DNA from: Ascaris suum
Taxonomy: Eukaryota > Nematoda > Chromadorea > Rhabditida > Ascarididae
Assembly: GCA_013433145.1 (NCBI GenBank)
Contig: CM024184.1
Coordinates: 2,790,137-2,854,136 of the forward strand
DNA length: 64,000 nt
Direction: 5' to 3'
Positions 1 to 12,160 of the stretch are shown here, piece by piece. The notes beneath the pieces are model-generated. The model searched no databases. It saw only the letters and a program-made list of their open reading frames with translations, and was not told the DNA's origin. The translations under genes were made by a program, and so were the position numbers. Each line of letters starts with the position of its first letter. Within the stretch, counting starts at the first letter, position 1.

Positions 1-505
1 CTTATCACACACCAAACTTATCTATAAGCATATCAAAGAATCCTCGAGAAAGCAGAAAATTTTCCTTTTAGCGACTTTTCTAGTTGATATCTCTAACTTC
101 ATTACTGTGATATTATTCAAATATAGATGTGCACAATTCGCCGGTCGATCGCCATACAGCCGACCTTTCGATATCTCTCTGTCTATACTTTATCACTCAC
201 AATCACAATTCAATGCTTCATCTGAATATTCCAAGTGAAAGTATGAACGTTGTTTCGTAAGCACTTGTCCACCTTGGAAATCATAAGTTTCTAGAAAATA
301 CTGCAGTTAATTTGCATATTTCATTGCGGTAAATAATAAATGTTCTCTCTGAACAAAATAAAACATTACCATCAGCTCTGGCATAACATACAGTAATCAT
401 GCTGTTTTCCTTGCAGTATATTTCTGACCGTAATAGGACTCTTCGACACCTTCGAGAGCCCCTCGTCATCTCCCTCCCCTCGAAAAAAAATGAAAATGTA
501 CGAAC
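1..505. other. Probable intron of the lipid transfer gene
   Basis: No further exon is evident between position 1 and the donor at 505. The stretch is AT-rich with no open frame showing splice signals and family motifs. It is most simply the start of the next intron of the lipid transfer gene. Confidence 0.5.
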
Positions 506-654
506 CTCCACATCGGCGAAGTGCTGTCCTACGGTACAACCTCGACCGATTTTCGCAACGAGATTATCGACTATACGTTTTACGCTTGGTTCATTGCCAC
601 AATTTGAGTGTGAAATGCAATACGATTGGACGAGCGATGATACACCGAGCAGGC
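506..654 (-). CDS. Lipid transfer protein exon: GLLGVSSLV helix (last in window)
   Basis: Starts after acceptor ATTTTAG and ends at GTGGAG/GTTCGT. It reads LLGVSSLVQSYCISHSNC, then VDNLVAKIGRGCTVGQH; the SSLVxxYC...C pattern is conserved among lipid-transport domains. Ends in phase 0, so the gene must continue beyond the left edge of the window. Confidence 0.85.
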
Positions 655-3600
655 CTAAAATTTAAGAACGATGCCTCTTAATCGTGTAAACGGAAAAGAC
701 CACTTGACTAGATAGGAAGATTATTTGGCCAATTCAGCAGATGGACAAAGGGCTAGACAGTTGTAGGCAAGTTTCAAGCACGATCATTTCCCCAACCCAA
801 TATCGACTATCGCTCTTTCATAAATAATGTGAGTCGGTGATAGATAGCGATCTTATTAAATAAAAGAAAAAGCAATACAACGAAGAAAGATCGACATTTT
901 ATCACTTTCGAGGCAATTCACATAATGAACTGTCAGGAAAATAAAGTGGCAAGAAAAGCGATTCTATACTTTCTCTATCAATAACACAGCTAATCAACCA
1001 CTTCGTTATTACAAAATAAAATCATATGTGGTATGATGCAGTTATCGATTTCCTCATCCAATACGGTGGAAGAGGAGTTAGAGAAGGAAGAAAATAGGGC
1101 CGGTGATAGAAGAAAACCGGATAGAGGGATCCATAACCGCGTTAAAATTCCAGAAATCACAAAAGTGAGGAGAAAAGAGGAATACCAGTTAGAATACACA
1201 GTTACCAGTTAGATACCTCCAGTTTCTATGGCAAATTAGTCCGCTGTATTAGTAAATATTCATAGATAAAGCAATAATTAAATAAACCTATAAAAACACA
1301 TTTTGATAAGTTTCTTGCGAGATGTGGTCCGACGATTATGCGCAAGTAATTTTCATCTAAATTATTTGAATATGGAAACGTTTCGATCCATGGCTATACG
1401 TCAGCTTCCACCATCAAAAGCATCACGGGTCATTTTTATGCTCTTGAAAGAGGTTTTATACCTCTTTGCAAACGAAAGATTATATATCGTACTGAATACT
1501 GAAATATCTCTCGAATTCCTAACAAATAATTTACGTATAGTGCAGCTTAAAATATCACACAGATGTATACTAAAATGAGAGAAAAATGGAGAAATTCCTC
1601 CCCATCGATAAGCTGTTTAATTTCACTATGCATAACTGCTATCGAATCTGAAGAAAAATTAATAAGCAAGGTTTCAAGACCCACATTTGATGTCATGTCA
1701 GGTGTACCCCCGTTACTCATTACCCCCTGCCCCATCTTACTCACCCTTTCCCCCTCTCCCTTCCCTCCAATCTCTTTCCTCCTTCACCGTTCAAAAACAG
1801 CAAAAATTAAAGTCAGCGTTTCAAATAACAGTTGAAAAACCACAAATTTTATGTTGAATAGACTACAGGATCCATCTGAATGGTACTACTTTATTCTGGT
1901 TCATAAAAACTTCCCAGTCACCAAGAATGTATTTAAACCTATATTTTATCACAGATGACTCCTATTACCTTTTATCTCCTTAGATCTATAGGCTCAAATG
2001 TAAGTAAAACGTGGATTTATTACATCAACTCATTGATGAGCTTTCCCAAGGCATTTACGTCGTTAATCACCGCTATCAATGGCTCTATCACGATGAGACA
2101 TTTATGTCAATTGCATTTATCGTTACGCATATTGAAAGTCATAGCATTGCTTCAATCGGATACTTCGAAAACAGCATCGATGCCATCCGCCTAGTCTTTC
2201 TTCCACTAGATCAACAAATACATTTGTCTACTACCAGTAAAAATGTTTAATATGGAAAAATACCTTTTATAGGTACTCGATCGATAAATGAAGCGACATG
2301 ATCCACGACAGCCCTATCGGGTTGATAAACGAGTGCTAGTGCCGAAAAAACGGTCTCCGATGTAACACCACTATTGATCAATGATGCTAACTGCGCTATA
2401 CAATCCTTACTGCCACAGACTGCCAATGCATCCACAAATGCGGCGCAATCGCCTTTCGACAGTGAACCAATTTCCGAAAGCGTTAAGCCACGGAGATTTG
2501 AAACCAAGTCAGTAAATGTTGCTGCTGCCTGTAAAGAATTATAATCAATGCTTAGATTCCCCTCTCCTCCTGCCTCCCCTCTCTCTCTCTCAGATACGGT
2601 TTTGAAGTCCTCTCCTGTTTCTTTCCCATTCTATAGCAATTCCTCTACCCTAATAGCAGATAATTTCATATAAGTCTTATACTGTACCAAAATCATCAAA
2701 TGTTTGCTTGCCCAGCCCGAGCCTTAAATCATGGTCGTTCTAGTCAGTGCGCAATCGAAGTTTCAATAAAAGGCTAATAATGCCAAATTGCTTCTATATC
2801 CGCTAAGAGCATTTTGCATATTTCGCATAAGTGCTCCATGAAAGCAACATTTCTTGAACCAAACAGCCATACACGGTCGACTACCACCTTCTGACTCAAT
2901 GAGCACATATTCCGGTTTCCGGATAACATGGATGTGCTCACAAAACTATCCGGAATATTTCTGACTTTACGGTAAGCGAGTCGCTTCCCTTCCTTCACCG
3001 TTTTTACTTCAGATTAGTGAATTTTCTTTTTGGTTATTTGAGACGAACATTGATTTTATATATAGCACTGGGTGGGCCTCCATTTTCATCCTCTCAGGAA
3101 TCTTTCACTGATGTCTCCCGAGCAAGTTTGTTACCTAACTACACACAACAGAAGCAAACCATAAATTTTGAGATGGCTCGGCCGAGTTGCGGGTGAAACT
3201 CGAGCTCGTAGCTTAACCTCTGAACTTTTGATCAGTCGTCTTACGAGCTAGCTGAAATCAACCTCTTTATAGGAAACCGTTCTACTCACCTCAGAATCGA
3301 CTTTCCGTTGTGAATGGCATAATGCGTCAACATTGGCTTTTGCGTCACGTGGGTTCTTCTTCGGCACATGCGTATCATCCGAGTGATCGAACATGATCGT
3401 CTCATGTTTTGAAAACGGCATCAACGGTGCGTTCGATGACGTTGTAGTGGCATGTACGATCGTCTGGTCGATACGTGCCGATACGGCGTCCCCACCTTCT
3501 GAGAAGGCAGACGCGATGCGATGTGTCTCTGTGCAAGTGGCCTAGACAAAACAAATCGTTTATTCCACATGAGCGGACAAAAGAAATGTGAACGAAATGA

Positions 3601-6600
3601 AACTCGAATGTTGTCGCTTCATATTTAGATTACTTCATAGACATTAAATTCGTTTCTAATTTAGCCCAATACGGATGATCGTGGTCGTTTCCGATCAGGT
3701 TTCGATAAATTTGTGCTCGCAAATTATCCATAAAAATATGGGATAATAAAATTTGCAAAAATCAACTGAAATGAACGAGGTTCGTAAAATCCATAATATA
3801 AACCGTATCTCGAGGGACGGAGATGCAATGGTCTTGCTAATCGACCGGAACTATGACTACAGTTCGTTCATCTTTATTCAATACCTGAAATCAACGGTAG
3901 ACAGAACAATAATAACCCTGCTACCTTTCCCCCCATCCCCCCAAAGGCGTTTAACAAATGAAGTGAGAATTGTGGGATTAATTAACAAATTCAAGTAATC
4001 GATTATTAAATACAACGAATTAAAACGAAATGTGGAAATAAATTAAAATAATGATATGATATGTAAATATTGATAAGCAATTAACAAATACTGATGCGTA
4101 AATAAATAAACAAATTAAAAACAAACTCTTTGTAGAATGCCGCCTCTGATCTCGCGATCACATTTTTGTGTTGCTTGTAACGCCGGCGGGGTTTGAACCT
4201 TCTGCAAAAGAAATATCGCGTCAAAAAGCAACTTAAATTAGCCACTTATGTGCCGTTACCGAAATACGAAGAGCAACAAAATACCGGCTGTCCACTGTGC
4301 ATTAAAAATGCTATAAATGCATACTCTGCGCATATTTTAAGAACTGAGATCATTGCAATGAAACCCTTGATTGACTGAACTGGCTGAAATGGTCAGCGAT
4401 AGCTACATTCGAGTGGTCAGCGACAGTTAGGTTCGAGAGGTCAGCGATACTAATATTCGAGACGAACGTTCGCAGTGATTTCTTTTCGGCTATTTATTGA
4501 ATATATAATATGAAAGTAATTGCCAAATAGGCAGATCAATGGATTTCTATAGCAGTTCGCGTTCGGTCGTTGGTTGACCCATACCGACTATCACAACACA
4601 AGTCATTTTCTGCTGATCAATGTTGCACTTATTATTTATTGTATACTCGAATTTGGTTGCGTGTTGACCACACATTGAAGCGAGAGATCGCTCGGACGAG
4701 ATCATATCAAATATGCAAAATTCTGACGGATTATTTGTTTGTTATAGCAGTGAGATATGATATCGAATGCGAATAGTAATATGCAAATAGCCACGCTGTA
4801 AGTTTAGTTAGCGTAATAATTAAATAAGCTATGTTGCTGGTTAATGTTGATGAGACGATCAAATGACTGATTCATAGAGGAATAGAGAAATAGACGAGCG
4901 GACAAACAAACAAACGAACAAATGTACGTTCAACGTCGATTTTTTAATAAGTGAGTTGTTGTGAATGAAAAAGTTTCTATCCGATAAAACTACAATCAAA
5001 CCATAGTGAACATTTTCTCAGCTTTATTCCCATTTCCTTAAAAAAAAGAATAGAACAAAAATGTTTGGTCTTATCTTCCAGCACCTACCATAATTACGAC
5101 TGAAGACGAATAGATAAGCAAGCAGACAGCTCAAATACTTCCTTCGTTTATATGAAAGGAACTCTTCAAAGTTGCCCTCCTTAATTGAAACAATGCAATA
5201 AGATAATAATCTCATAATAAATAAATTACTTTTAACAGTTGGAAAATCGGCAATGTAACTTTATGGATATTCCTGGATATAATGGACCTTACTTGTGCAA
5301 TGAAGATGAAACAATTCCGGGAGATGGAAATTTTTTTAACTGCAAAGAAACGACGTTGCATGTCCCACTCATCTATCACAGGAAACGAAATAGTGGGCGA
5401 TCTGCGCGACTACCTCTCGCATCTACCAGCGATATACCTTGAATCGCCATCGAGGTTGGATTTAGTGTCATCCTTAACTTCGGTAGGTGCGAAAACGATT
5501 TTGTTGATATTAGTGAGCGAGGTCGGTAGGATCACCTGGTTAGGACTCCCATGGTGTTCTCAAATAAGAAGTCAGCCCAGGCCCCATTAGTCAATTCAAA
5601 AGGTGAATGGACTAGTGAAGCCGATCCTTTCCCAGATCGGTATTAAAATAAAATTCAAACAGCAGTACTATAACAGTATTACCAAATTAGCCAATTTATT
5701 ACGTCCATTAACTATTCATTTCAATCTTTTCATTTCTTCACCTCGTTTTATCGTTATTTCTTGCTGAACTATAATTTTTTTTCTGCAATAAAAACGCCGA
5801 AGGCAATAATTACTGCATATTGAACATCTTTCATTTTTTAAACAAATAAATAAAATTTAAAGAGATTTAAAAAATGTATCGCATACCGAGTGGAGTCTAT
5901 ATGATACGGCACGTAAACCAGAAACATCGTTCCGTCGATGGCATGCATCGACATTTTTTGTTGTCTTTACGGTAAGTGTTGGTCCATTTCGATGATTTTC
6001 ACGTTCCACCGGACATTCGCCTATCACATCAGTTTCCCAATCCGACTCTTAAATACTATTAGATTTGAGAAGAAATTAAATATACTTTGCGATGTATATA
6101 TAAAACTGCACAGTAAATGAGAAGCTATTAAAAGTAATTGTTTGAAGATATGTTCATTGTGGGGAAAATTTTGATGCATTGCTGAATTCAAGAGGAGAAC
6201 TTCGTTAGTACCGATAAGTTCCCCTCATTTTTATTACCCATAGAGATTTCAGGCTCTAAAAATTTTGACTCAATCGCGCCTCTCGAAGCTGAAGCATTTT
6301 TGAATCTTCACCTATAACAACTGCGCTTTTTCCTCCGCAAAATTTACAAGACTTTAGAGGACGCACGATTTCTGCAGACTCTATTTCTGGATATTATTTT
6401 CGAGGTAAGATAACCACCTAGACTGCTTTCATGCAGAAATATGAATGAGTAATGCATCTCCAATGATGTAATTATCACAAGAGCTGCTCTATTCCTTTTC
6501 AACTTCCTCCTTTCATATAAGATGGCAGAAGGATCTGGTGAGCTTGTATTGACTCCCTCCCACTAAACAGGTAACCTCTGAGTCTCCTTCACAGGTAACC

Positions 6601-8100
6601 TCTGATAATTCCCATGTTTACTGGGCCTTGAGGCATTTGAAAAGTGCCATTCACAAAAAGGTGATGATAAAATGAACGCATTGCAAGAGCTCATCAATTT
6701 GCATATATCTGTTCGACGATAAACATTTGAAGAGGGAACTCATCTACGGAACCGTTTTAAAAGTGGACAAATTTGCATAAAAAATTATACTATAATTGTA
6801 TTTAAATAGTAAGCTTTTATAAGTTATTTATATGATTAAAAATATCAACAAAAGAATAGATTTTCCACTAAATTCAAAAAGAGATAAAAAATTTACTTCA
6901 TTGGGAAAACTGCCAAAATAACTAGGCACGCCAACTGATCGTTGGAAACATACCGTGCAATGACTGGAATGTGGAGAGTACGGCACGTTTCAGGTTGACC
7001 GACCATACAGGATCACCCTCACTAGGACACACCCCCACCACTTCACCGTCGTCGAAACCGAATCGCAATGGGTGTCTCTCGAGAATTTGTGCCCAATCTC
7101 GTGGTACCTCCATACCTGTTAGCGATGCACCTGTCAACTGAAACAAACGATAGATGAGATGATGCTGACAGATATTTTACTGGCTTAAACAATAAAACGG
7201 TTAACAGCCAAACTGGTGAAGCAATTTCAAAGTTTTAGCACCTTATTCTAGCTCGTAGGATGGGAAGCATTTGGATAGAGCAAAAATTATATAATTCCAA
7301 AGAAAGGATTGCGAGTTTTAATTAAATCGATGATAGGGGAGTATGCCGCATTATTTTAGTGCAAGAAATTATACTTTGTTGATGGAAGTTGAGATAAATT
7401 ACTGAATTATGAGATAAATTGTTGAGAAGGATTATTACTGAATCGTTTTACAAATTTGGAAAGAATGTTAGTCGATGATCATTTATACAAAAATCTTTTG
7501 TAATCACTTTTGCTTATATCCGGAAAATGTCTTACCCATATAATTCCGGAAAATTGTTTGCTCATATTATTTCCGGAAAATTTTTTTGCTCTTATAATTA
7601 GAATGGTGTCAAGAGTGGGAAATACACAGCAAAAATCGATGAGTCAGCAACAACAGCTAATCATTGAAAAGCGCTGATTATTTCAAATGCATTATTGGGA
7701 CACTTCAGTATATATGATTCGGGGGTAATCACTTGTGAGGGAAATCCCGTATCACCGCATAGAGGCATCTAATTCTGTTTCTGTGATAGGAAACTAAAAG
7801 CGCAATGATCGACGAATTTATTACTGCTTGTATTGAGAAATTAAAAAAGGATCTATAGGTGCTTAAATTTAAAATTGCCCCTCTTCTATCCATATAACCT
7901 ATCTATAGGTCCATAAATGAGTAAAATTTATGCACATACCTTCAACGAGAACTCGCAGGGCGAATGTTTAGTGATATGTGCACGTGATCGCTGCGTTACC
8001 ACAGTTTGATATTTACCCTGCATGAGCTGCAGCGATGCGGTTGATGTTACATCGTAGACGTATTCTTTATGCGGTTCATACCGCACCTCACTCGAAATAC
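506..8100 (-). CDS. Large lipid transfer protein, N-terminal lipid-transport domain (partial gene, six exons)
   Basis: Six phase-compatible exons (8100-7940, 7137-6954, 6047-5887, 3541-3290, 2528-2264, 654-506) encode about 350 residues of a vitellogenin_N/LPD_N domain, the lipid-loading module of vitellogenins, apolipophorins, apoB and MTP, which are secreted or ER-luminal lipid carriers. In order one sees the first beta-barrel strands (VRYEPHKEYVYDV), the barrel motif CPSEGDPVWSVNLKR, a TKNVDAC cysteine segment, the CTETHR segment, then the helical part (DALAVCGSKDCIAQL; LLGVSSLVQSYC). The wording CPSEGDPVWSVNLKR resembles apolipophorin/apoB more than typical nematode yolk vitellogenins, but the exact subfamily cannot be settled here. 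The 3' end runs off the left edge. The signal-peptide exon was not found; a 54-base exon at 16.2 kb is phase-compatible with the first exon listed. Family assignment is strong, subfamily weak. Confidence 0.88.
2264..2528 (-). CDS. Lipid transfer protein exon: helical domain
   Basis: Begins AAATFTDLVSNLRGLTLSE and includes FVDALAVCGSKDCIAQLAS and SALALVYQPDRAVVDHVAS, the two-layer helical coil of LPD_N proteins with its paired cysteines. Of two possible donors (GA/GTACCT and AAAG/GTATTT) the second is chosen because only it leaves phase 1, which the next exon needs. Confidence 0.92.
3290..3541 (-). CDS. Lipid transfer protein exon: CTETH segment
   Basis: 84 codons in phase 0, from acceptor TTGTCTAG to donor GAG/GTGAGT. 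It begins ATCTETHRIASAFSEGGDA and ends DALCHSQRKVDSE. The C-x-E-x-H motif followed by a Phe-rich stretch marks the barrel-to-helix linker of the lipid-transport domain. Confidence 0.85.
4391..4462. repeat. Three tandem copies of a 24-bp repeat
   Basis: Three imperfect 24-base units begin GGTCAGCGA and end TTCGAG, directly head to tail, inside the long intron between lipid transfer exons at 3.5 and 5.9 kb. A fourth, shorter match may precede them. No function visible. Confidence 0.75.
5887..6047 (-). CDS. Lipid transfer protein exon: Cys-Pro segment
   Basis: Reads ESDWETDVIGECPVEREN, then TLTVKTTKNVDACHRR and ends RAVSYRLHS before donor CTCG/GTATGC. The E-x-D-V-x-G-x-C-P pattern followed by K-T-K-N-x-x-x-C is typical of this region in apolipophorins and vitellogenins. 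The acceptor (ATTTAAG) is modest, but the phase agrees on both sides. Confidence 0.82.
6954..7137 (-). CDS. Lipid transfer protein exon: beta-barrel core
   Basis: The exon is bounded by acceptor GTTTCAG and donor CACG/GTATGT. It encodes LTGASLTGMEVPRDWAQ followed by GFDDGEVVGVCPSEGDPVW and SVNLKRAVLSTFQ. The motif of a Cys-Pro turn, then W and VNLKR/IKR, is a hallmark of vitellogenin_N domains. It ends in phase 1, matching the next exon. Confidence 0.92.
7940..8100 (-). CDS. Lipid transfer protein exon: first beta-barrel strands
   Basis: Acceptor TTTGCAG precedes the exon and donor GAAG/GTATG ends it. It reads ISSEVRYEPHKEYVYDV and continues to SPCEFSLK, the usual opening of the lipid-transport domain. 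The first two bases complete a codon begun in an upstream exon (entry phase 1); the exon ends in phase 0. Confidence 0.88.
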
Positions 8101-10253
8101 CTGCAAACTACCTGATGCATTTGGTAATCGCAAAAACCCATTGCAACATTTGTTTGATATCATTGGTAAATCGTCGAATGGGGAGGGGGATCGCTTCTGT
8201 CGAGTAAGAGGGAGCATTAGACAGCGTGAAGGAATGACAAGTATTTTGTGAAATCGAGATCCTCTGGCCCCTGTGCGGCTTGGGAAAATGTGATCTCAGA
8301 GGGCAGGCCTCGAGGGAGACAGCCAAGCCTCGAGAGGGAGGGAAAAGGGGAAGGGAATCGTGGTCTTGCAATTTCTACCAAATTCTTGCATTTCCCATGA
8401 AATTCTGTCCAAGATATGACTGTTTCTATCTTTTATAATGAAAATGCATATTGCAATATGCAATCAAAACATGAAAGGCGTCACCGTCCGAGATAGTTCA
8501 CTAGCATTTTTTGTTGCACCTTCTCACTCATTTGCGCCATCTGCTGCACCGGAAATCGGAGGATCCGCTTTGAACATTTTTAGATGCAAATATCATCCAG
8601 AAATGACACAAAGAAATACTGCTTATTACAATAGTGGCAAAAAAGTCTACCCCCTGTGCGGACTCTAAATTAGATCCGATGGCGATCCGACTCGCCACCG
8701 ATTCCCGCACTGCGGCTAATTCACACCTACTTGAAGGCTGTAACCGCTGTCATATCTGCCAACTCAACTTCTTCAACTGTTGCGTAATGTTCGGTCGATT
8801 GAAGTCGCCTTTCGAACATTTGAACGACTGGCAAGAATCGGCGACAAATGGCCGACGCTTGGTGGCAAAAATTGTTCTTCGTCCTTCCGGCTTTGAATCC
8901 CTCCCGCGGATGTTTTGGACGGGAAGCTTTTTTCCCAGAGTGTGAAGGTTTGTATTGTCATCCGAAAATACCTTTTTTTCTGAGGGGAGGGGGGCGGGGT
9001 TGCTCATATGAGCACTTCAAATAGCTTCCACCTAGCCGACCGACACGAAATATGTTTGCAAACACTAAAAAAAAAACCTGATATTAGGTGTGCGTATGAT
9101 ATGAAAGATTCAAAGGCTTTGACCGTAAACACACAGCTCACTAACCAACGTTTCTCAGCTCGTAGCCCAGAATACATTCTGCCTCGGACCAGCAGTCCTC
9201 ACCTGAGGGTATTGGGTCCTGTTTTGGCCTATGCCCTTGATTTATCCCTGAGGGTCAATCGATTAGTCAAACAGTGAAACAATCAACCAACCACTCAGTC
9301 AATCACCGTAATCTACAATTACAACTTGATATGCAAACGTTCGCCTCTTGTTCTCTGTATTATCCTTTGTAACGTTTTTTTTTCATTACTACCAATGCAT
9401 AATTATAAAAGCTTAAGCCCAACGTTTATTTCAATGAACTGTCGTTTATCTGAATTTAATTTCAATTAACTGCAAGAATAAGTTCTTTCCGATCATAGCA
9501 GAATAACTATAGTATTCGCCAAAAGGAGGACGGAGGGGAGGGGGGGGGGGGGGTGACGTTTTCCATTGCAATAAATATTTACATTATAAAACATGACTAT
9601 ATATCTGTATATTGCGATGTTTTGGCATTATTTACCGATAAGTGAGGGGAGATGGCGGTTTTGCGTGGTATTGATAACGTGGGAAACGAAATGACGAAAT
9701 GTCTCATTTTCCATTCAGCCACTCGTGAAAAGTGTGTAGTGTTTATTACGATTGTGTATCACCTCATTAAACGATATTTTAATGATCTGTATTCGGATGG
9801 CCCGTTGAAGTCAGCCGTTCACCTTTTAATTGCCGGCTGCTTCTTTGTCTTATTCAACGAAACCATCTAATTACCCCTTATCTTATCATCTATTTGTGAT
9901 TACACGAAAATATTTATGCACAATGATCTCGAAGAAATTGATGTCTATAAACCGCATTAAATAAGGTCTGTCTGTGTCTGTCTGCCTAATAGGATCAACA
10001 TGGAAACCACTCAAGTTCCAGCTTTGCAAACGTTTCGTTCTTCCATACTATTCATGCTGACATTCTTTTTCTATGTTTTTACCATTCCAAGACTATAAAA
10101 CTAACGATAAAAGTAAATAAAACTAAATAAGCAAAAATGGAGTCATACAAAATGAAGCGTTAACAGACCTCCTCTATCAATTCCCAGCGCCATAAATCAA
10201 TTCTAAAAGGGATCACTGATGATAAAAAGTGCCAAACGTTGCATGAAAACAAA

Positions 10254-10490
10254 GGTTGCGTTTTGTTTCGCAACGGTTGGATTGTGTTTTGCAACCTGTT
10301 GAGTTGTATTCTGCAACCGGTTGAGTTGCATTTTGTGACAACCGGTTGACGGTTGAGTTGCATTTTGTAAGTTGCATTTTGTAACCGGTTGATTCTGCAA
10401 CCGTTGAGTTGCATTTTGTGACGGGTTGAGTTGCATTTTGTAACCGGTTGAGTTGTATTCTGCAAACGGTTGAGTTGCGTTTTGCATTGC
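10254..10490. repeat. Degenerate tandem array, about 22-27 bp units
   Basis: About ten variable units carry the core GTTGAGTTGCATTTTGTAACC, with expanded and contracted versions. On the minus strand the array is free of stops in all three frames and would encode Asn/Gln/Thr-rich repeats (NATQPVTKCNST and similar). Because all three frames are open and no gene context exists, this is more likely a property of the repeat than coding selection. Confidence 0.8.
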
Positions 10491-11878
10491 TCGGCTCGTA
10501 AAGGCAAGCAAAGAAGTATGCTAGATAAGATAACATTGTCTGCGCTGCTGTAATTCGCCTCAGCAGACTAGCTACTTGAACTGATAACAACTAATGTCGG
10601 AATTTTCCAGAAAAAGTCTCCATTCTTCTGAATCGAACCTTATAAAATGCGAGCAAGAGTTGTTGTAAATTTTAGTGTCTAGAACTGCTCTCGAATCAAC
10701 TTGCCGAAGAGGATGAAAAGCCTCACAAGGTTGGTTTTATTGAAAACTTTGCAGGAACAGATAAGAGCAGATATAAAGTGTTGGGTGATTCCTGAAGCGT
10801 CCCGCATGTTTTTCCATTTTTGATGACTCTTGAAGTTGGTTGCTTCGATGAGCGGAATGCAAAATTTCTCACAAACTTTTTTTTTTATTCAAGAAAAATA
10901 CCGAAATATTTACATACGTGGGCGAATTAATGCTTGATAGTATTAATATTCAAATTTGTCGATTGATTCTAGATATAATTAATTATTATTTATGCAAATT
11001 ATGCAACTAAAAATGTGATATTTCTTAAGTAAATCAAATTTTGGCCGATTTTTTAATGAAATATTTGTGGAATTTTCATAAAATTTTCAAAGAATTTTTC
11101 CACGAAACTTTTTTCTTCCATAAGATGGAATAATTTTTCGTAAACGAATCTAAAATTGTGAAATTTATTGAATGCGAAAAAAAAATGAAAATTTTTTTTC
11201 AATATTAGTAAAATGCAATACGATGAATGAGACGGACTCTATTGATCGATGGTTTTCTGTAATCTTTGTACCATACGATCGTCTCAATAGCGACAATTGA
11301 TCCTATCGCAAAGAATAGAAATTTTTCAATAACAAGAGTTTTGTGTAAATAGAGGATTGGAAAGGAAAAAACAACGAAAATTTTATTCTCTCTTTCTCTA
11401 GAAATTCCTCATTTTTTTAACTCTCTAAGATAGCATCACCTCCCAAATTCACTAATATCCCCCCACCCTTATTCATTAGTGCTGAATAATATGCGAGTAG
11501 TCAAAATATGTTATCATTCTATCATTACTTCACCTTATGATATCTTATGTTGTAACTCAAAACCATTGAGGTCGATAATGAAGTAATTTCTCAGTGATCG
11601 ATTAAAAAACCTACTTGTAAAATTCGCATTGATGAGATTTTTATTTAAGGCGTATTCGCCTCTCATTTATCCTCAAAGCAAGATTTGTTGAAGGTGTCTT
11701 ATGCGATTAGAAGGCTAGTAGTTTCAGGATCCGATGATTATGATGGGAAATCACTCGATGGACTTTTCCATGGATGATTTTATTAATATCTGTGTTGTCG
11801 ACCGCAGATGTGCTCTAGATTTTTAAAGCAGCATTTTAAGTCACACTCTGATATGCATCATTCCGAAATTATTCTTCA

Positions 11879-12160
11879 CTATATTTCTGGTAAAACCTAT
11901 ATTTCCGGTAAAGCCTATATGGTTAAAGTCCATATTTATGGTAGAACCTATATTTCTGGTAAAGTCCATATTTATGGTAGAACCTATATTTCTGGGTAAA
12001 GTCCATATTTATGGTAGAACCTATATTTCCGGTAAGCCCATATTTATGGTAGAAGCTGTATTTCCCATATTTGTGGTAGAAACTATATTTCTGGTAAAGT
12101 CCATATTTATGCTAGAACCTATATTTCTGGTAAAGCCCATATTTGTGGTAAAACCTATTG
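11879..12160. repeat. 36-bp minisatellite
   Basis: Roughly eight imperfect copies of a unit built from two half-units, CATATTTATGGTAGAACC and TATATTTCTGGTAAAGTC. A 36-base period equals 12 codons, so part of the array reads on the plus strand as repeated HIYGRTYISGKV. No start, splice or homology evidence makes it a gene. Confidence 0.85.

Noticed and set aside
5239..5590. Plus-strand open frames of 67 and 102 codons
   Set aside because: They lie in a lipid transfer intron with no splice signals or family motifs. The reverse strand is also partly open, suggesting a repeat remnant.
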